Shown here: positions 33,644-41,781 of the stretch, one piece after another
How positions within the stretch are numbered: position 1 is the stretch's first letter
Layout: the number at the start of each line of letters is the position of its first letter
Assembly (NCBI GenBank): GCA_017542475.1
Contig: JAFXXD010000055.1
Location: forward strand, 48,580-112,579
Source: Ruminococcus sp.
Lineage (GTDB): Bacteria > Bacillota > Clostridia > Oscillospirales > Ruminococcaceae
Length of the DNA: 64,000 nucleotides
Direction: 5' to 3'
Notes under the pieces: model-generated
The model's database searches: none
What the model saw: only the letters and a program-made list of their open reading frames with translations
Told to the model about the DNA's origin: nothing
Translations under genes and position numbers: made by a program

Positions 33644-34381
33644 ATGAAGAAGAGAACTGTAACTGTCGTTATCCCCGCGCACAATGAGGAAAAGTACGTC
33701 GCGAGGTGCATAGGCTCGATACGGGCGGCGGCTGAGGTCTACGGCGGAGAGGTCGGGATAATAGTGGTCTGCAACCGCTGCACCGACCGCACTGCCGAGA
33801 TAGCGGAAAAGCTCGGTGCGAGGGTGCTCCTCAACGAGGACAGATGTATCGCGAAGGTGCGCAATGCGGGAATTTCCGCCGCAGACGGCGAGGTCGTGAT
33901 GACCATTGACTGCGACAACCGTATGACCAGCGGCACGATACGCGAGGCTGTCCGCCTGCTCAATTCGGGAAGGTTCATCGGCGGCGGAGCTCCGATGAGG
34001 TTTGAGAGGTACTCGTTCCCGCTGTACCTCAACGATATGATGTGCCGCGTTTCGTTCGCGGTGACGGGGCTGTACTGCGGTATCTTCTGGGCTGAGAAAG
34101 CAACCTTCACGGAGGTCGGCGGCTTCGCCGAGAAAAAGGCTATGGAGGACGCTGCGACTGCAAAGCGTCTGAAAGCCTGCGGTAAAGCCCGCGGTAAGGA
34201 GTACACCACTCTGCGCAATAACTTCCTCATCAACTCCACCCGCAAGTACGACGACCTCGGCGACTGGCTTTATTTCAAGCTGATGATACAGAACGCGGGA
34301 GCTCTCGCGAGGGCGGCGCTCGGAAACAGGGGAGACCTCGATAAGCTCCTCGACAGGCTGTTCTACGACTATAACGGATAA
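33644..34381 (+). CDS. Family 2 glycosyltransferase
   Basis: This protein of about 245 residues is a soluble GT-A fold enzyme. VTVVIPAHNEEKYVARCIGS is the nucleotide-binding start, and ADGEVVMTIDCDNRMTSG holds the metal-binding DxD-like motif (DCDN). GGFAEKKAMEDAATAKRLKA carries the acceptor-site Asp region. No membrane anchor is obvious. Sugar donor and acceptor are unknown. The ATG at 33644 has GAGG six bases upstream; GTG 33629 and ATG 33632 are also in frame and overlap the stop of the acetyltransferase gene. Confidence 0.9.
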   Translation: MKKRTVTVVIPAHNEEKYVARCIGSIRAAAEVYGGEVGIIVVCNRCTDRTAEIAEKLGARVLLNEDRCIAKVRNAGISAADGEVVMTIDCDNRMTSGTIREAVRLLNSGRFIGGGAPMRFERYSFPLYLNDMMCRVSFAVTGLYCGIFWAEKATFTEVGGFAEKKAMEDAATAKRLKACGKARGKEYTTLRNNFLINSTRKYDDLGDWLYFKLMIQNAGALARAALGNRGDLDKLLDRLFYDYNG

Positions 34382-34392
34382 AGGAGATTTTT

Positions 34393-35328
34393 ATGCTCAA
34401 ATATATACTGCTCGTCGGCGGGTTCTTCCTGCTGATAAAGGGCGCCGACCTCTTCGTTGACGGAAGCTCGGCTGCCGCAAAAATGCTGAGGGTATCGCCG
34501 CTCATAATCGGTATGACCATCGTCGCTATGGGCACGAGCCTGCCCGAGACGTCGGTAAGTGTAAGCGCCGCTATTGTCGGCAAGAACGAGCTCGCGATAA
34601 GCAACGTCGTCGGCTCGAACATTTTCAACCTTATGGTCGTGTGCGGAATGTGCGCTCTGCTGTGTCCGCTGAAAATAGACGGCGAATCGCTGAAGCGCGA
34701 CTTCCCGTTCTCCATCGTCATTGCGGGACTTCTAATGCTCGCGGGGCGGCTCGGCTGGACAGTCGGCAGGATCGACGGTATTATCCTGCTCCTGCTGTTT
34801 GCGGGCTTCCTTATCATAATGATACGCTCCGCGAAGAAGCAGCAGAGCGAGAACGGCGGCGAGGACGAATTCAAGGCTATGCCCGTGTGGAAGCTCCTGC
34901 TCTTCATCGTCATCGGTATGGCGGCTATCGCGATAGGCGGTAAAATGGTCGTTTCGGGAGCCTCCGACATCGCCCGCAGGTTCGGTATGTCGGACAACCT
35001 CATCGGTATGACGATAGTTGCGCTCGGAACGAGCCTTCCCGAGCTCGTTACCTCTGTAGTTGCCGCGAAGAAGAACGAGGTCGATATGGCGCTCGGAAAC
35101 GTCATCGGCTCGAATATCTTCAATATCCTGTTCGTCCTCGGAGCTGCCGCTGCTATACATCCCGTAGCCTTCACTACAGCTAATCTCGTGGACACTGCCG
35201 TCCTCATCGCAATGAGCGGGCTCGTACTGCTGTTCTGTATCAGAAAGAAGCAGCTCGTGCGCTGGCAGGGAGTTGTGATGCTTCTTATTTACGCGGGATA
35301 TACAGCCTATATTATCAATCGTAACTGA
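34393..35328 (+). CDS. Calcium/sodium antiporter (CaCA family, YrbG-like)
   Basis: This 311-residue protein has ten expected membrane helices in two inverted halves. Each half has the alpha-repeat motif: GMTIVAMGTSLPETSVSVSA with SNVVGSNIFNLMVV, and GMTIVALGTSLPELVTSVVA with GNVIGSNIFNILFV. These carry the Glu and Asn/Ser residues that bind Ca2+ and Na+. A charged loop (AKKQQSENGGEDEF) divides the halves. GGAG lies before the ATG. It ends the plus-strand run, followed by a strong terminator. Confidence 0.95.
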   Translation: MLKYILLVGGFFLLIKGADLFVDGSSAAAKMLRVSPLIIGMTIVAMGTSLPETSVSVSAAIVGKNELAISNVVGSNIFNLMVVCGMCALLCPLKIDGESLKRDFPFSIVIAGLLMLAGRLGWTVGRIDGIILLLLFAGFLIIMIRSAKKQQSENGGEDEFKAMPVWKLLLFIVIGMAAIAIGGKMVVSGASDIARRFGMSDNLIGMTIVALGTSLPELVTSVVAAKKNEVDMALGNVIGSNIFNILFVLGAAAAIHPVAFTTANLVDTAVLIAMSGLVLLFCIRKKQLVRWQGVVMLLIYAGYTAYIINRN

Positions 35329-35347
35329 AAAGCTTTGGAAAAAGCTG

Positions 35348-35385
35348 CGGGGGTACCCTTTCTGCTGAAAGGGTACCCCCGTTTT
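35348..35385. terminator. Terminator after the Ca/Na antiporter gene
   Basis: Perfect 15-bp stem CGGGGGTACCCTTTC / GAAAGGGTACCCCCG with a TGCT loop, then TTTT. It lies between convergent genes. Confidence 0.92.
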
Positions 35386-35416
35386 GTTTGTATATTACAG
35401 TTGTATCGTCCGCTTT

Positions 35417-35635
35417 TTATCTGCGCTGTGCTGTCGTCTGTGTGTTGCGGGGTCTTTTCTCGACCTTTGTGTTGAGGAAGGTATCACGGTTCTCGGTGAA
35501 CTTCATACTGTCCTTCACTGTGTAGTCGGACGCGCCGCTCTGCTTGTGGACTGTTTTCAGAGCCGAAAGCTTGGGGAGAACAACGGCACAAGCGATGATA
35601 AGTCCGATAAGGAAGCATACAAAAATTCCGCCCAT
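35417..35635 (-). CDS. Small single-span membrane protein downstream of the zinc-ribbon gene
   Basis: No family is recognised. The 72-residue protein starts with a membrane helix (GGIFVCFLIGLIIACAVVLP) and has a basic, polar tail rich in Lys, Arg and Thr. GGGAGG inside the end of the upstream gene lies eight bases before its ATG, and it starts four bases after that gene's stop. It is therefore probably a third component of the SPFH/zinc-ribbon operon. It may stand in the place of the larger membrane protein YdjH of Bacillus, but no sequence similarity is claimed. Confidence 0.65.
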   Translation of the reverse strand: MGGIFVCFLIGLIIACAVVLPKLSALKTVHKQSGASDYTVKDSMKFTENRDTFLNTKVEKRPRNTQTTAQRR

Positions 35636-35639
35636 ATCA

Positions 35640-36734
35640 TCAACCTCCCGTCAGCATATGCAGAAGTATCCAGAGCAGCGACAGACCGAAGCCCACACCG
35701 CCTGTTATACCGAGGAACATCGCCGCAGCCTTGCCCTTGTCGGCGGGCAGATTGCCCACGAGCTTGCCTGTCTGACCGTTCATGGCGAAGGTGTACTTTG
35801 TACCGTTCCAGTCGGTGTTGAGTATCCACACGGGGTAGAGCGCATACTGCGCCTTGCCGCCGTTGAGCTTCACAGCCGAGCTCTCGCAGCGCACCGTATC
35901 GTAGCCTCTTACCGTAGCCGCGAAGGCAGCCTCGGTGCTCTTCTTGATACGCTCATTTGCACGTGCGATGCTGTCCGCGGAGGAAACATCGTACTTATCC
36001 GCGAGGTAGCCCGAGAGATAGGCAGTCTTGAAGGGGACAGCCTGAGTGAAATCGAAGGGCTCGATGGACTCCATAAGGTCGTCGGGCATTTTCTCCGAGC
36101 CGTCAACGGGGACGTGGTCGAAGGCTATCTTACCCTTGCGCACCGCCTGATAGTAGGAGGTCTCGGTGTAGTAGTAGTTGGCGTCGGACCATGTCTTTTT
36201 CGATTCCGCACGGAAGCACATACTCGCGTCAGCCTGAGCTCCGAACAGCCACACAGGGACGTAAAGACCCTTTATCTCCTCGATGTGGTTCTGATCCTTA
36301 AAGACCTTCGGGAGGAGCGATTTGCCCGAGATATACTTCTCGTAAGCCGATTTTGCGGCGTCCTTGTTGAGCTTGAAGGGGATAATGAGGTCGGGGCGGA
36401 GGTCGCCCGAGAACGTGCCCGCCATAATGACGGGGTTATTGCAGTAGGGGCAGAAGGAAGCGCCTGTAGTCTGCTCGGCGATTATCTGACCGCCGCAGGA
36501 TTTGCAGGAGTAGACGCGCATATTGCTCGTTTCTCCGTCCTCCCATTCGCTGCCCGCCTCGGAGTCCCACGACATATCGTCGCCTGTGGACTCATTGAGC
36601 TGTTCGTTGTAATCCTGTACTGTCTCGATGTCGAATTCCGAGTCGCAGTACGGGCATTTCATTCTCTGCGCCGTACTGTTGAACTCGAGCTTCGCACCGC
36701 AGCATGGACATTTATATTCGTTTGCGTCCGTCAT
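35640..36734 (-). CDS. Zinc-ribbon membrane protein, YdjG-like (TFIIB-type ribbon)
   Basis: This 364-residue protein has two N-terminal zinc ribbons, YKCPCCGAKLEF..MKCPYCDSEF and YSCKSCGGQI..SFCPYCNNPVI. A beta-rich middle region follows (LIIPFKLNKDAAKSAYEKYI, LYVPVWLFGAQADASM, ALYPVWILNTDWNGTKYTF), then one C-terminal membrane helix (about 340-360). This order fits TFIIB-type zinc-ribbon proteins such as B. subtilis YdjG, which works with YdjH/YdjI in envelope stress. It lies 27 bases downstream of the SPFH gene, matching that association. Confidence 0.88.
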   Translation of the reverse strand: MTDANEYKCPCCGAKLEFNSTAQRMKCPYCDSEFDIETVQDYNEQLNESTGDDMSWDSEAGSEWEDGETSNMRVYSCKSCGGQIIAEQTTGASFCPYCNNPVIMAGTFSGDLRPDLIIPFKLNKDAAKSAYEKYISGKSLLPKVFKDQNHIEEIKGLYVPVWLFGAQADASMCFRAESKKTWSDANYYYTETSYYQAVRKGKIAFDHVPVDGSEKMPDDLMESIEPFDFTQAVPFKTAYLSGYLADKYDVSSADSIARANERIKKSTEAAFAATVRGYDTVRCESSAVKLNGGKAQYALYPVWILNTDWNGTKYTFAMNGQTGKLVGNLPADKGKAAAMFLGITGGVGFGLSLLWILLHMLTGG

Positions 36735-36761
36735 ACGGTTTTACCTCCAGTGTCGGCGGGC

Positions 36762-38240
36762 TTATCTTACGATATCGTCGTCGTTGAAGGGATCGCCGCA
36801 CTCGCCGCAGAACTTGGGCGGGTTGAACGGATCAGCGGGCTCCCAGCCGCACTTGTCGCACTTGTACTTGGGAGCACCCTCGGGCTTGGGAGAGCCGCAC
36901 TCGGCGCAGAACTTGCCCTTGTTGAGAGCGCCGCACGAGCAGGTCCAGCCCTCAGCGTCAGCGGGCTTGGGCTTGCCGCACTCGGCGCAGAACTTGCCTG
37001 TATTGCCTGTATGACCGCATGAGCAAGCCCATGTGTCGGCAGCGGGAGCGGGAGCGGGCATAGGCTTGCCGCACTCAGCGCAGAACTTGCCTGTGTTGCC
37101 TGCCTTGCCGCAAGCGCAGTTCCATGTAGCGCCGCCGCCCATAGCAGCAACTGCCGCGCCTGCCATACCTGCTGCGGCTGCTGCAGCATCCTCCTGAGCG
37201 CTCATAGCGAAGAGGTTCTGAGCGTTCATACCGCCTGCCTGCTGAGCCATATTAAGACCGTAGAAGCCCATTGCAGCACCGTTGGCGTTGTTTGCAGCGG
37301 CGATCATAGCTTCCTTCTGGGCACCGATCATTGTTGCAGCAGCGTGCTTGGTGTTCGTATCCCACATAAGGTCCTCGCACTTCTTGATACGCGCCTTGTC
37401 ATCATCGGGGATGCTTACAGACTCGATAGCAAGAGTTACAAGCTCAAGACCGCGCTGCTCGAGCCAGAAGGGGTTGAGCAGCTCCTTCATAGCCGCAGTA
37501 ATAGCCTCGGTCTCGCCGGGGAGCTTGTCGTACTGTATATTCTGGCTCAGCTTGGAGAATGCGGGCTGGAGCTTTGCGTAAACCTCACCCTTGAGCTGCT
37601 CCTCTATTTCGGAGAACTTGTAGGAATCCTTAACATTGCCGCAGAGCTTGTAGAATGTCATAGGATTTGATATCTTAAGTGAGAAAAGACCGAAGCAGCG
37701 GAGGTCAACGGTAAAGCTCATATCGAGCTTGGGGTAATCAACGTTGAACGGAACAGGGCGGGGCGTACCGAACTTCTTGTTAGTCATTTCCTTGATGTTG
37801 AAGTAGTAAACGCGCTGGTCGTGACCTGTCTCGCCGCCGAAAGTGATACGTCTTCCGAGAACGCCTACGGTATCCTTGAGGCTTCCGAGAAAGTCGCCCG
37901 AGAATACGGAGGGCTCCGTGGAGGTATCGTATACGAATTCGCCTGCAACGGCACATATCTCTACGACCTGACCCTGATCTACGATCATCATGCACTGACC
38001 TTCGTTAACAACTACAACGCTTCCGTTGGTGATGATGTTGTCATTGCCCTTGTTGTTTATGCCCTTCTTTACCTGCTTCTGTCCCTTGACAACGAAGGTA
38101 TCGTTCGGGATAGTATCGCAGTAGAAGAATTCCTTCCACTGGTCAGCGAGGATACCGCTTCCTGCGGCGATAGCTGCCTGACCGAGTCCGGTGTTCATTG
38201 CGCTGTTGACAGCGTTCTTGACGATTTGTTTAAGTCCCAT
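36762..38240 (-). CDS. SPFH-domain protein (YdjI-like) with four C-terminal zinc ribbons
   Basis: This 492-residue protein has an SPFH-like domain (about 35-300) of the virion-core/YdjI type: QWKEFFYCDTIPNDTFVVKG, NGSVVVVNEGQCMMIVDQGQ, TFTVDLRCFG-like strand and ELVTLAIESVSIPDDD. An Ala/Gly/Gln-rich low-complexity part follows, then four zinc ribbons from about residue 368: CACGKAGNTGKFCAECG, CSCGHTGNTGKFCAECG, CSCGALNKGKFCAECG and CDKCGWEP..KFCGECG. There is no obvious membrane helix. SPFH proteins form oligomeric membrane-associated rings, so the ribbons would be displayed in many copies. It is first in a three-gene minus-strand operon; TATAAT lies on the minus strand at 38302-38307 with a poor -35. 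Confidence 0.9.
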   Translation of the reverse strand: MGLKQIVKNAVNSAMNTGLGQAAIAAGSGILADQWKEFFYCDTIPNDTFVVKGQKQVKKGINNKGNDNIITNGSVVVVNEGQCMMIVDQGQVVEICAVAGEFVYDTSTEPSVFSGDFLGSLKDTVGVLGRRITFGGETGHDQRVYYFNIKEMTNKKFGTPRPVPFNVDYPKLDMSFTVDLRCFGLFSLKISNPMTFYKLCGNVKDSYKFSEIEEQLKGEVYAKLQPAFSKLSQNIQYDKLPGETEAITAAMKELLNPFWLEQRGLELVTLAIESVSIPDDDKARIKKCEDLMWDTNTKHAAATMIGAQKEAMIAAANNANGAAMGFYGLNMAQQAGGMNAQNLFAMSAQEDAAAAAAGMAGAAVAAMGGGATWNCACGKAGNTGKFCAECGKPMPAPAPAADTWACSCGHTGNTGKFCAECGKPKPADAEGWTCSCGALNKGKFCAECGSPKPEGAPKYKCDKCGWEPADPFNPPKFCGECGDPFNDDDIVR

Positions 38241-38371
38241 GATAATAGCTCCTTTCGGGTCATACCCTTGAAATTACGTACAACATATGTAATATTGCCG
38301 TATTATAAGCATTTTTATGTCAGTTTAACACTAACACGAATATATTATAACATATAATAACTAAAAAAGCA

Positions 38372-38415
38372 ACAGGCATAAAGAAAAAACTGTTGCATTT
38401 TTTCTTTATGCCTGT
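38372..38415. terminator. Terminator downstream of the second ArsC-like gene
   Basis: A perfect 18-bp stem, ACAGGCATAAAGAAAAAA / TTTTTTCTTTATGCCTGT, with an 8-base loop. It separates the GH3/ArsC-like operon from the SPFH operon start. Confidence 0.85.
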
Positions 38416-38441
38416 GTTCAGCCGGTTAGTTCCCGCAGAGC

Positions 38442-38783
38442 TCACTCCCACTCTCTCCACACATCGGGGCAGTAGCCTATAGTCGCGTTTTTCCCGCTGC
38501 GTACCACGGGAGTCCGTATCAGTTGCTGGTTCTCGAAGAGCTTCTCCTCGCGGTCGCTGTCGGAGAGGTACTTCATCAGCGTGAGGGTGTCCTTGTCCTT
38601 GGCGGACTCGTTTATCATCGACTCTATGCCGCCGACGGCGCGCTTTATGTTGTCGAATTCGCCGCGGCTCATACCCTTTTCCTTCATATCAATGAGCTGG
38701 TACTTTATGCCGCGCTCCTTGAACCAGCGCTCAGCCTTCTTGGTATCGAAGCACTTTTTCGCGCCGAATATCTGTATATTCAC
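38442..38783 (-). CDS. ArsC/Spx-like protein with a single active-site Cys
   Basis: This 113-residue thioredoxin-fold protein starts IQIFGAKKCFDTKKAERWF, with one Cys (KKCFDTKKA) where the paralogue at 16817 has CxxC. It ends with QLIRTPVVRSGKNATIGY, the ArsC-type cis-Pro strand. The start is GTG at 38783, with AAGGAGG seven bases upstream inside the last codons of the GH3 gene, two bases after its stop. The function is unknown; arsenate reduction is not shown. Confidence 0.87.
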   Translation of the reverse strand: MNIQIFGAKKCFDTKKAERWFKERGIKYQLIDMKEKGMSRGEFDNIKRAVGGIESMINESAKDKDTLTLMKYLSDSDREEKLFENQQLIRTPVVRSGKNATIGYCPDVWREWE

Positions 38784-38785
38784 GG

Positions 38786-41557
38786 TCAGTCCTCCTTCAC
38801 GCCGATAGCGTTGATGCTTTCGAGGTCCTCAGCCTTTTTGAAGTCGATCCTGACGAGGTCGAGCCCGTTCTGCGCGAAGTACAGCCTCATGGTCGTGAAG
38901 TGCGAGAACATCGGTATCCTCGACGAATGTGTCACGAGCGCACCGCCCGTGCCGTTCCACGTGAGAGTGCCGCTCGCCGTACCCATTGCGAACAGGGTCA
39001 GCGGTATCTGCGCGAGCTCGCTCTGCATGGACGAAGCCGTTACCTCTACATCGTACCAGCCCGTATCGATGACGGTCAGCGCGAAGCTGTAATTCGTGCC
39101 CTTGACCGCCTTCACGCCCGAGAGGTCGATGGTCAGCCCGTCCGTGAGGTCGTAGAATACCACGGGCTCATCGGAGGGCATCTCCTCGGCGGGACGCCCC
39201 TCTATCGTGACGGTATCTTCCTCGCCGATAGTGCGCCTGAACGCATTTGTCGTGAGGATGAATCGGCAGATATTAGCCGCATTTCGCTGGAGCTCGCCGC
39301 GCGTAAGGTCACCCGAGGCGAGGCTTTCGAGGGTGTTGTCGGGGTTGTCGTCGCCGTCCGCACAGACCATATACACGTCGTTCTGCGCCTTAGCCATAGC
39401 CGCGAAGTCGCCCTTGTCGGGGTCACAGCCGCGGCGGCTGATATTTGCCCACCAGTCGGTCATCGTGAAGCCCGTGAAGCCCCAGTCCCTGCGGAGAATG
39501 GTGGTGTTGAGGTCATAGCTTCCCGCCGTCCACAGACCGTTCACCTTGCCGTAGGTCGTCATTATCGAGGTCGCACCGCCCTGTTTTACGGCAATTTCAA
39601 AGCCGCGCAGGTATATCTCGCGGAGCGCACGCTCGGAGACAGCAGCGTCAAGGAAGTGGCGGTTCGTTTCCTGATTGTTGCCGCAGAAGTGCTTGACAGT
39701 TCCTGTCACGCCCGAATCCCGCAAGCCGCGGAGCTCCGCGGCTGCCATAGCTCCCGTGAGGTACGGGTCCTCGGAGAAATACTCGAAATTACGCCCGTTG
39801 AGCGGGTGGCGGTGGATATTCATACCGGGTCCGAGCAGGCAGTCCACCTTGTTGGCGCACATCTCCATACCCATACAGCGGAACAGCTCGGTGACGAGCT
39901 CCTTGTTGAAGGTGGAGGCTATCATCGTACCGTTGGGCAGGCTGAACGCCTTTGTGCCGCAGTCGAGCCTCATACCCGACGGACCGTCCGAGCAGCACGC
40001 CGCGGGGATACCAAGCTCGTTAAGCCTGTCGGTGACGCCGCCGAAAGCGGACGCCGTACCCGCCGTAACGCGCGGACTTCCCATGCCCTCGCCGCGGATG
40101 ATGCACGCGAGCTCATTGTCGGTGAGCTGCGCGATGAACTCGTCCATCGTGTGTGTACCGCGGTAAACGTCTGCGAGGCGTATGCCGACGTCGCCCGTCT
40201 GCGGGAGCTCGGCGGGGAGCTCCGAAAGCCTGCGCTTGTCCTCGTCGATTTCACTGAGCGGCACTGCCTCGAAGCCGACCTTGAAGCCCTCGCCGTCAGC
40301 AACAGAACGGAAGCGCTCGAACGCCTCATGCGGTGCGAGAGCCTGCTCACAGCGGCGCACGACCGCTGTCTCGTGGAGCTCGATATTTGCCGAATCCTCG
40401 CTGCTGCAGCCGCCGATGAAGAAGCTGTACCTGCCCTTTTCGAGTACGAAGCAGCTCTTATTGCCCGTAACGCCGCTGTCGTCGTAGGAGGCATTATCGC
40501 TGAGGTCGGCGGTGAGAATCAGGGTCTGCTCCTCGTTGGGAGCGAGGGTGCGCGTCTTCTCGAAGGCGCAGAGCGTCTTCACGGGCTGTCCGAGCTCGCC
40601 CTGCGGACGGCTGAGGTACATCATCACGACCTCCTTGCCGCAGAATTTGCCTGTATTGCGCACCTTCACGTATATGCTCGCGGTCAGCCCGCTGACACTG
40701 CAGGTCTGCACGGACACGTCAAACGTGGTGTACGAGAGTCCGAAGCCGAAGGGGTAGCGCACCTTTTCGGGCGCGAAGGTGTCGAAATAGCGGTATCCGA
40801 CGTAGATATCCTCCGCGTAGAAGTTGCGGTCGCGGTCGCCGAAATACTTGTGCGAGGGATAGTCCTCGACGCTGCGGGCAATAGTGTCGGGGAGCTTGCC
40901 GCACGGGCTTATCTTTCCCGTGAGCACGTCGGCAGTACCCGTACCGCCCGTCATACCGCCCTGCCACACGTACAGCAGAGCGTCGGGAGCCGTGCTTTCG
41001 ATGTATTCGAGGTCGATGAGCCCGCCAACATTCAGCAGGACGACGACCTTTTTGAACTCAGCCCGCACCTTTTCGAGCATATCCTTTTCCTTGTCGGTCA
41101 GCAGGAACGAGCCCGCCTCCACGCGCGATTCCATTTCCTCGCCCGCGGTGCGTCCGATGATAACTATCGCGGTATCGCCCTTTGCGGCGGCATTCTTCAC
41201 TATCTCGTCATCGAGCGGCATCTCCTCCTGCGACCAAGGCTCGCCGCCCCAGCCGCTTCCGTACTCGAAGGGGTTAGCCTCGTCCCATTCGCGGTATATG
41301 GCAAGGAGCTCCTCGTTGACCTTCACGCCTGCCTCGATGAGCCCGTCGGTTATGCCCGTGACCTTCGACACGTTCACCATTCCGCCCGAGCCCGTGCCGC
41401 TCTTGTAGTAGTGGAGCTGTATGCGTCCGAACACGGACACAGTCCCGTCCTTATCCAGCGGCAGAGCGCCGTTCCCGTTGCGGAGCATAACGATGCCCTC
41501 AGCGGCAACGTCGGCGGCTGTGCGGAGGTAATCCTCCCAGTTAAGAACCATATTCAT
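38786..41557 (-). CDS. Family 3 glycoside hydrolase with permuted domain order
   Basis: This 923-residue protein lacks a signal peptide, so it is likely cytoplasmic. The usual GH3 order is reversed. The alpha/beta sandwich (AAEGIVMLRNGNGALPL, VVVLLNVGGLID, ALLYVWQGGMTGG) and the fibronectin-like domain (RYPFGFGLSYTTFDV) come first. The TIM barrel comes last, with KVDCLLGPGMNIHRHPLNGRNFEYF (in parts GPGMNIHRHPL, GRNFEYFSEDP), GTVKHFCGNNQETNR and the nucleophile Asp at about 701 in TMTDWW. This order is known from rumen beta-glucosidases of Ruminococcus and Butyrivibrio. It could cleave beta-glucosides or other short oligosaccharides. Promoter at 41591. Confidence 0.93.
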   Translation of the reverse strand: MNMVLNWEDYLRTAADVAAEGIVMLRNGNGALPLDKDGTVSVFGRIQLHYYKSGTGSGGMVNVSKVTGITDGLIEAGVKVNEELLAIYREWDEANPFEYGSGWGGEPWSQEEMPLDDEIVKNAAAKGDTAIVIIGRTAGEEMESRVEAGSFLLTDKEKDMLEKVRAEFKKVVVLLNVGGLIDLEYIESTAPDALLYVWQGGMTGGTGTADVLTGKISPCGKLPDTIARSVEDYPSHKYFGDRDRNFYAEDIYVGYRYFDTFAPEKVRYPFGFGLSYTTFDVSVQTCSVSGLTASIYVKVRNTGKFCGKEVVMMYLSRPQGELGQPVKTLCAFEKTRTLAPNEEQTLILTADLSDNASYDDSGVTGNKSCFVLEKGRYSFFIGGCSSEDSANIELHETAVVRRCEQALAPHEAFERFRSVADGEGFKVGFEAVPLSEIDEDKRRLSELPAELPQTGDVGIRLADVYRGTHTMDEFIAQLTDNELACIIRGEGMGSPRVTAGTASAFGGVTDRLNELGIPAACCSDGPSGMRLDCGTKAFSLPNGTMIASTFNKELVTELFRCMGMEMCANKVDCLLGPGMNIHRHPLNGRNFEYFSEDPYLTGAMAAAELRGLRDSGVTGTVKHFCGNNQETNRHFLDAAVSERALREIYLRGFEIAVKQGGATSIMTTYGKVNGLWTAGSYDLNTTILRRDWGFTGFTMTDWWANISRRGCDPDKGDFAAMAKAQNDVYMVCADGDDNPDNTLESLASGDLTRGELQRNAANICRFILTTNAFRRTIGEEDTVTIEGRPAEEMPSDEPVVFYDLTDGLTIDLSGVKAVKGTNYSFALTVIDTGWYDVEVTASSMQSELAQIPLTLFAMGTASGTLTWNGTGGALVTHSSRIPMFSHFTTMRLYFAQNGLDLVRIDFKKAEDLESINAIGVKED

Positions 41558-41590
41558 AAGCTTGACCTCGATTCGTAAGCAATTTTATTT

Positions 41591-41619
41591 ATTATATCAT
41601 ATAAACTTAAACAAATCAA
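41591..41619 (-). promoter_or_regulatory. Promoter of the GH3 gene
   Basis: Minus-strand TTGATT, 17 bases, TATAAT. Confidence 0.75.
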
Positions 41620-41692
41620 CAGAAACTCATATTGTACGGCAAAATGCACAAATTCAACCGCCGTATTTCTACAGGTGCGACTGAGGTTTCGG

Positions 41693-41721
41693 GTGACAAT
41701 CAATGGAAGAAGTGGTATAAT
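41693..41721 (+). promoter_or_regulatory. Promoter of the leucine-rich-repeat dockerin gene
   Basis: GTGACA, 17 bases, TATAAT. Confidence 0.7.
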
Positions 41722-41781
41722 CTATGTATAGTGTTTCCGACGCGAGTCGTGAGCACATATGACGTAAGGAGGTCATAACTG

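Noticed and set aside
38900-41578. An 892-codon open frame on the plus strand opposite the GH3 gene
   Set aside because: It is the complement of a well-supported GH3 gene, has no ribosome binding site or recognisable motif, and arises from codon bias of the real gene.
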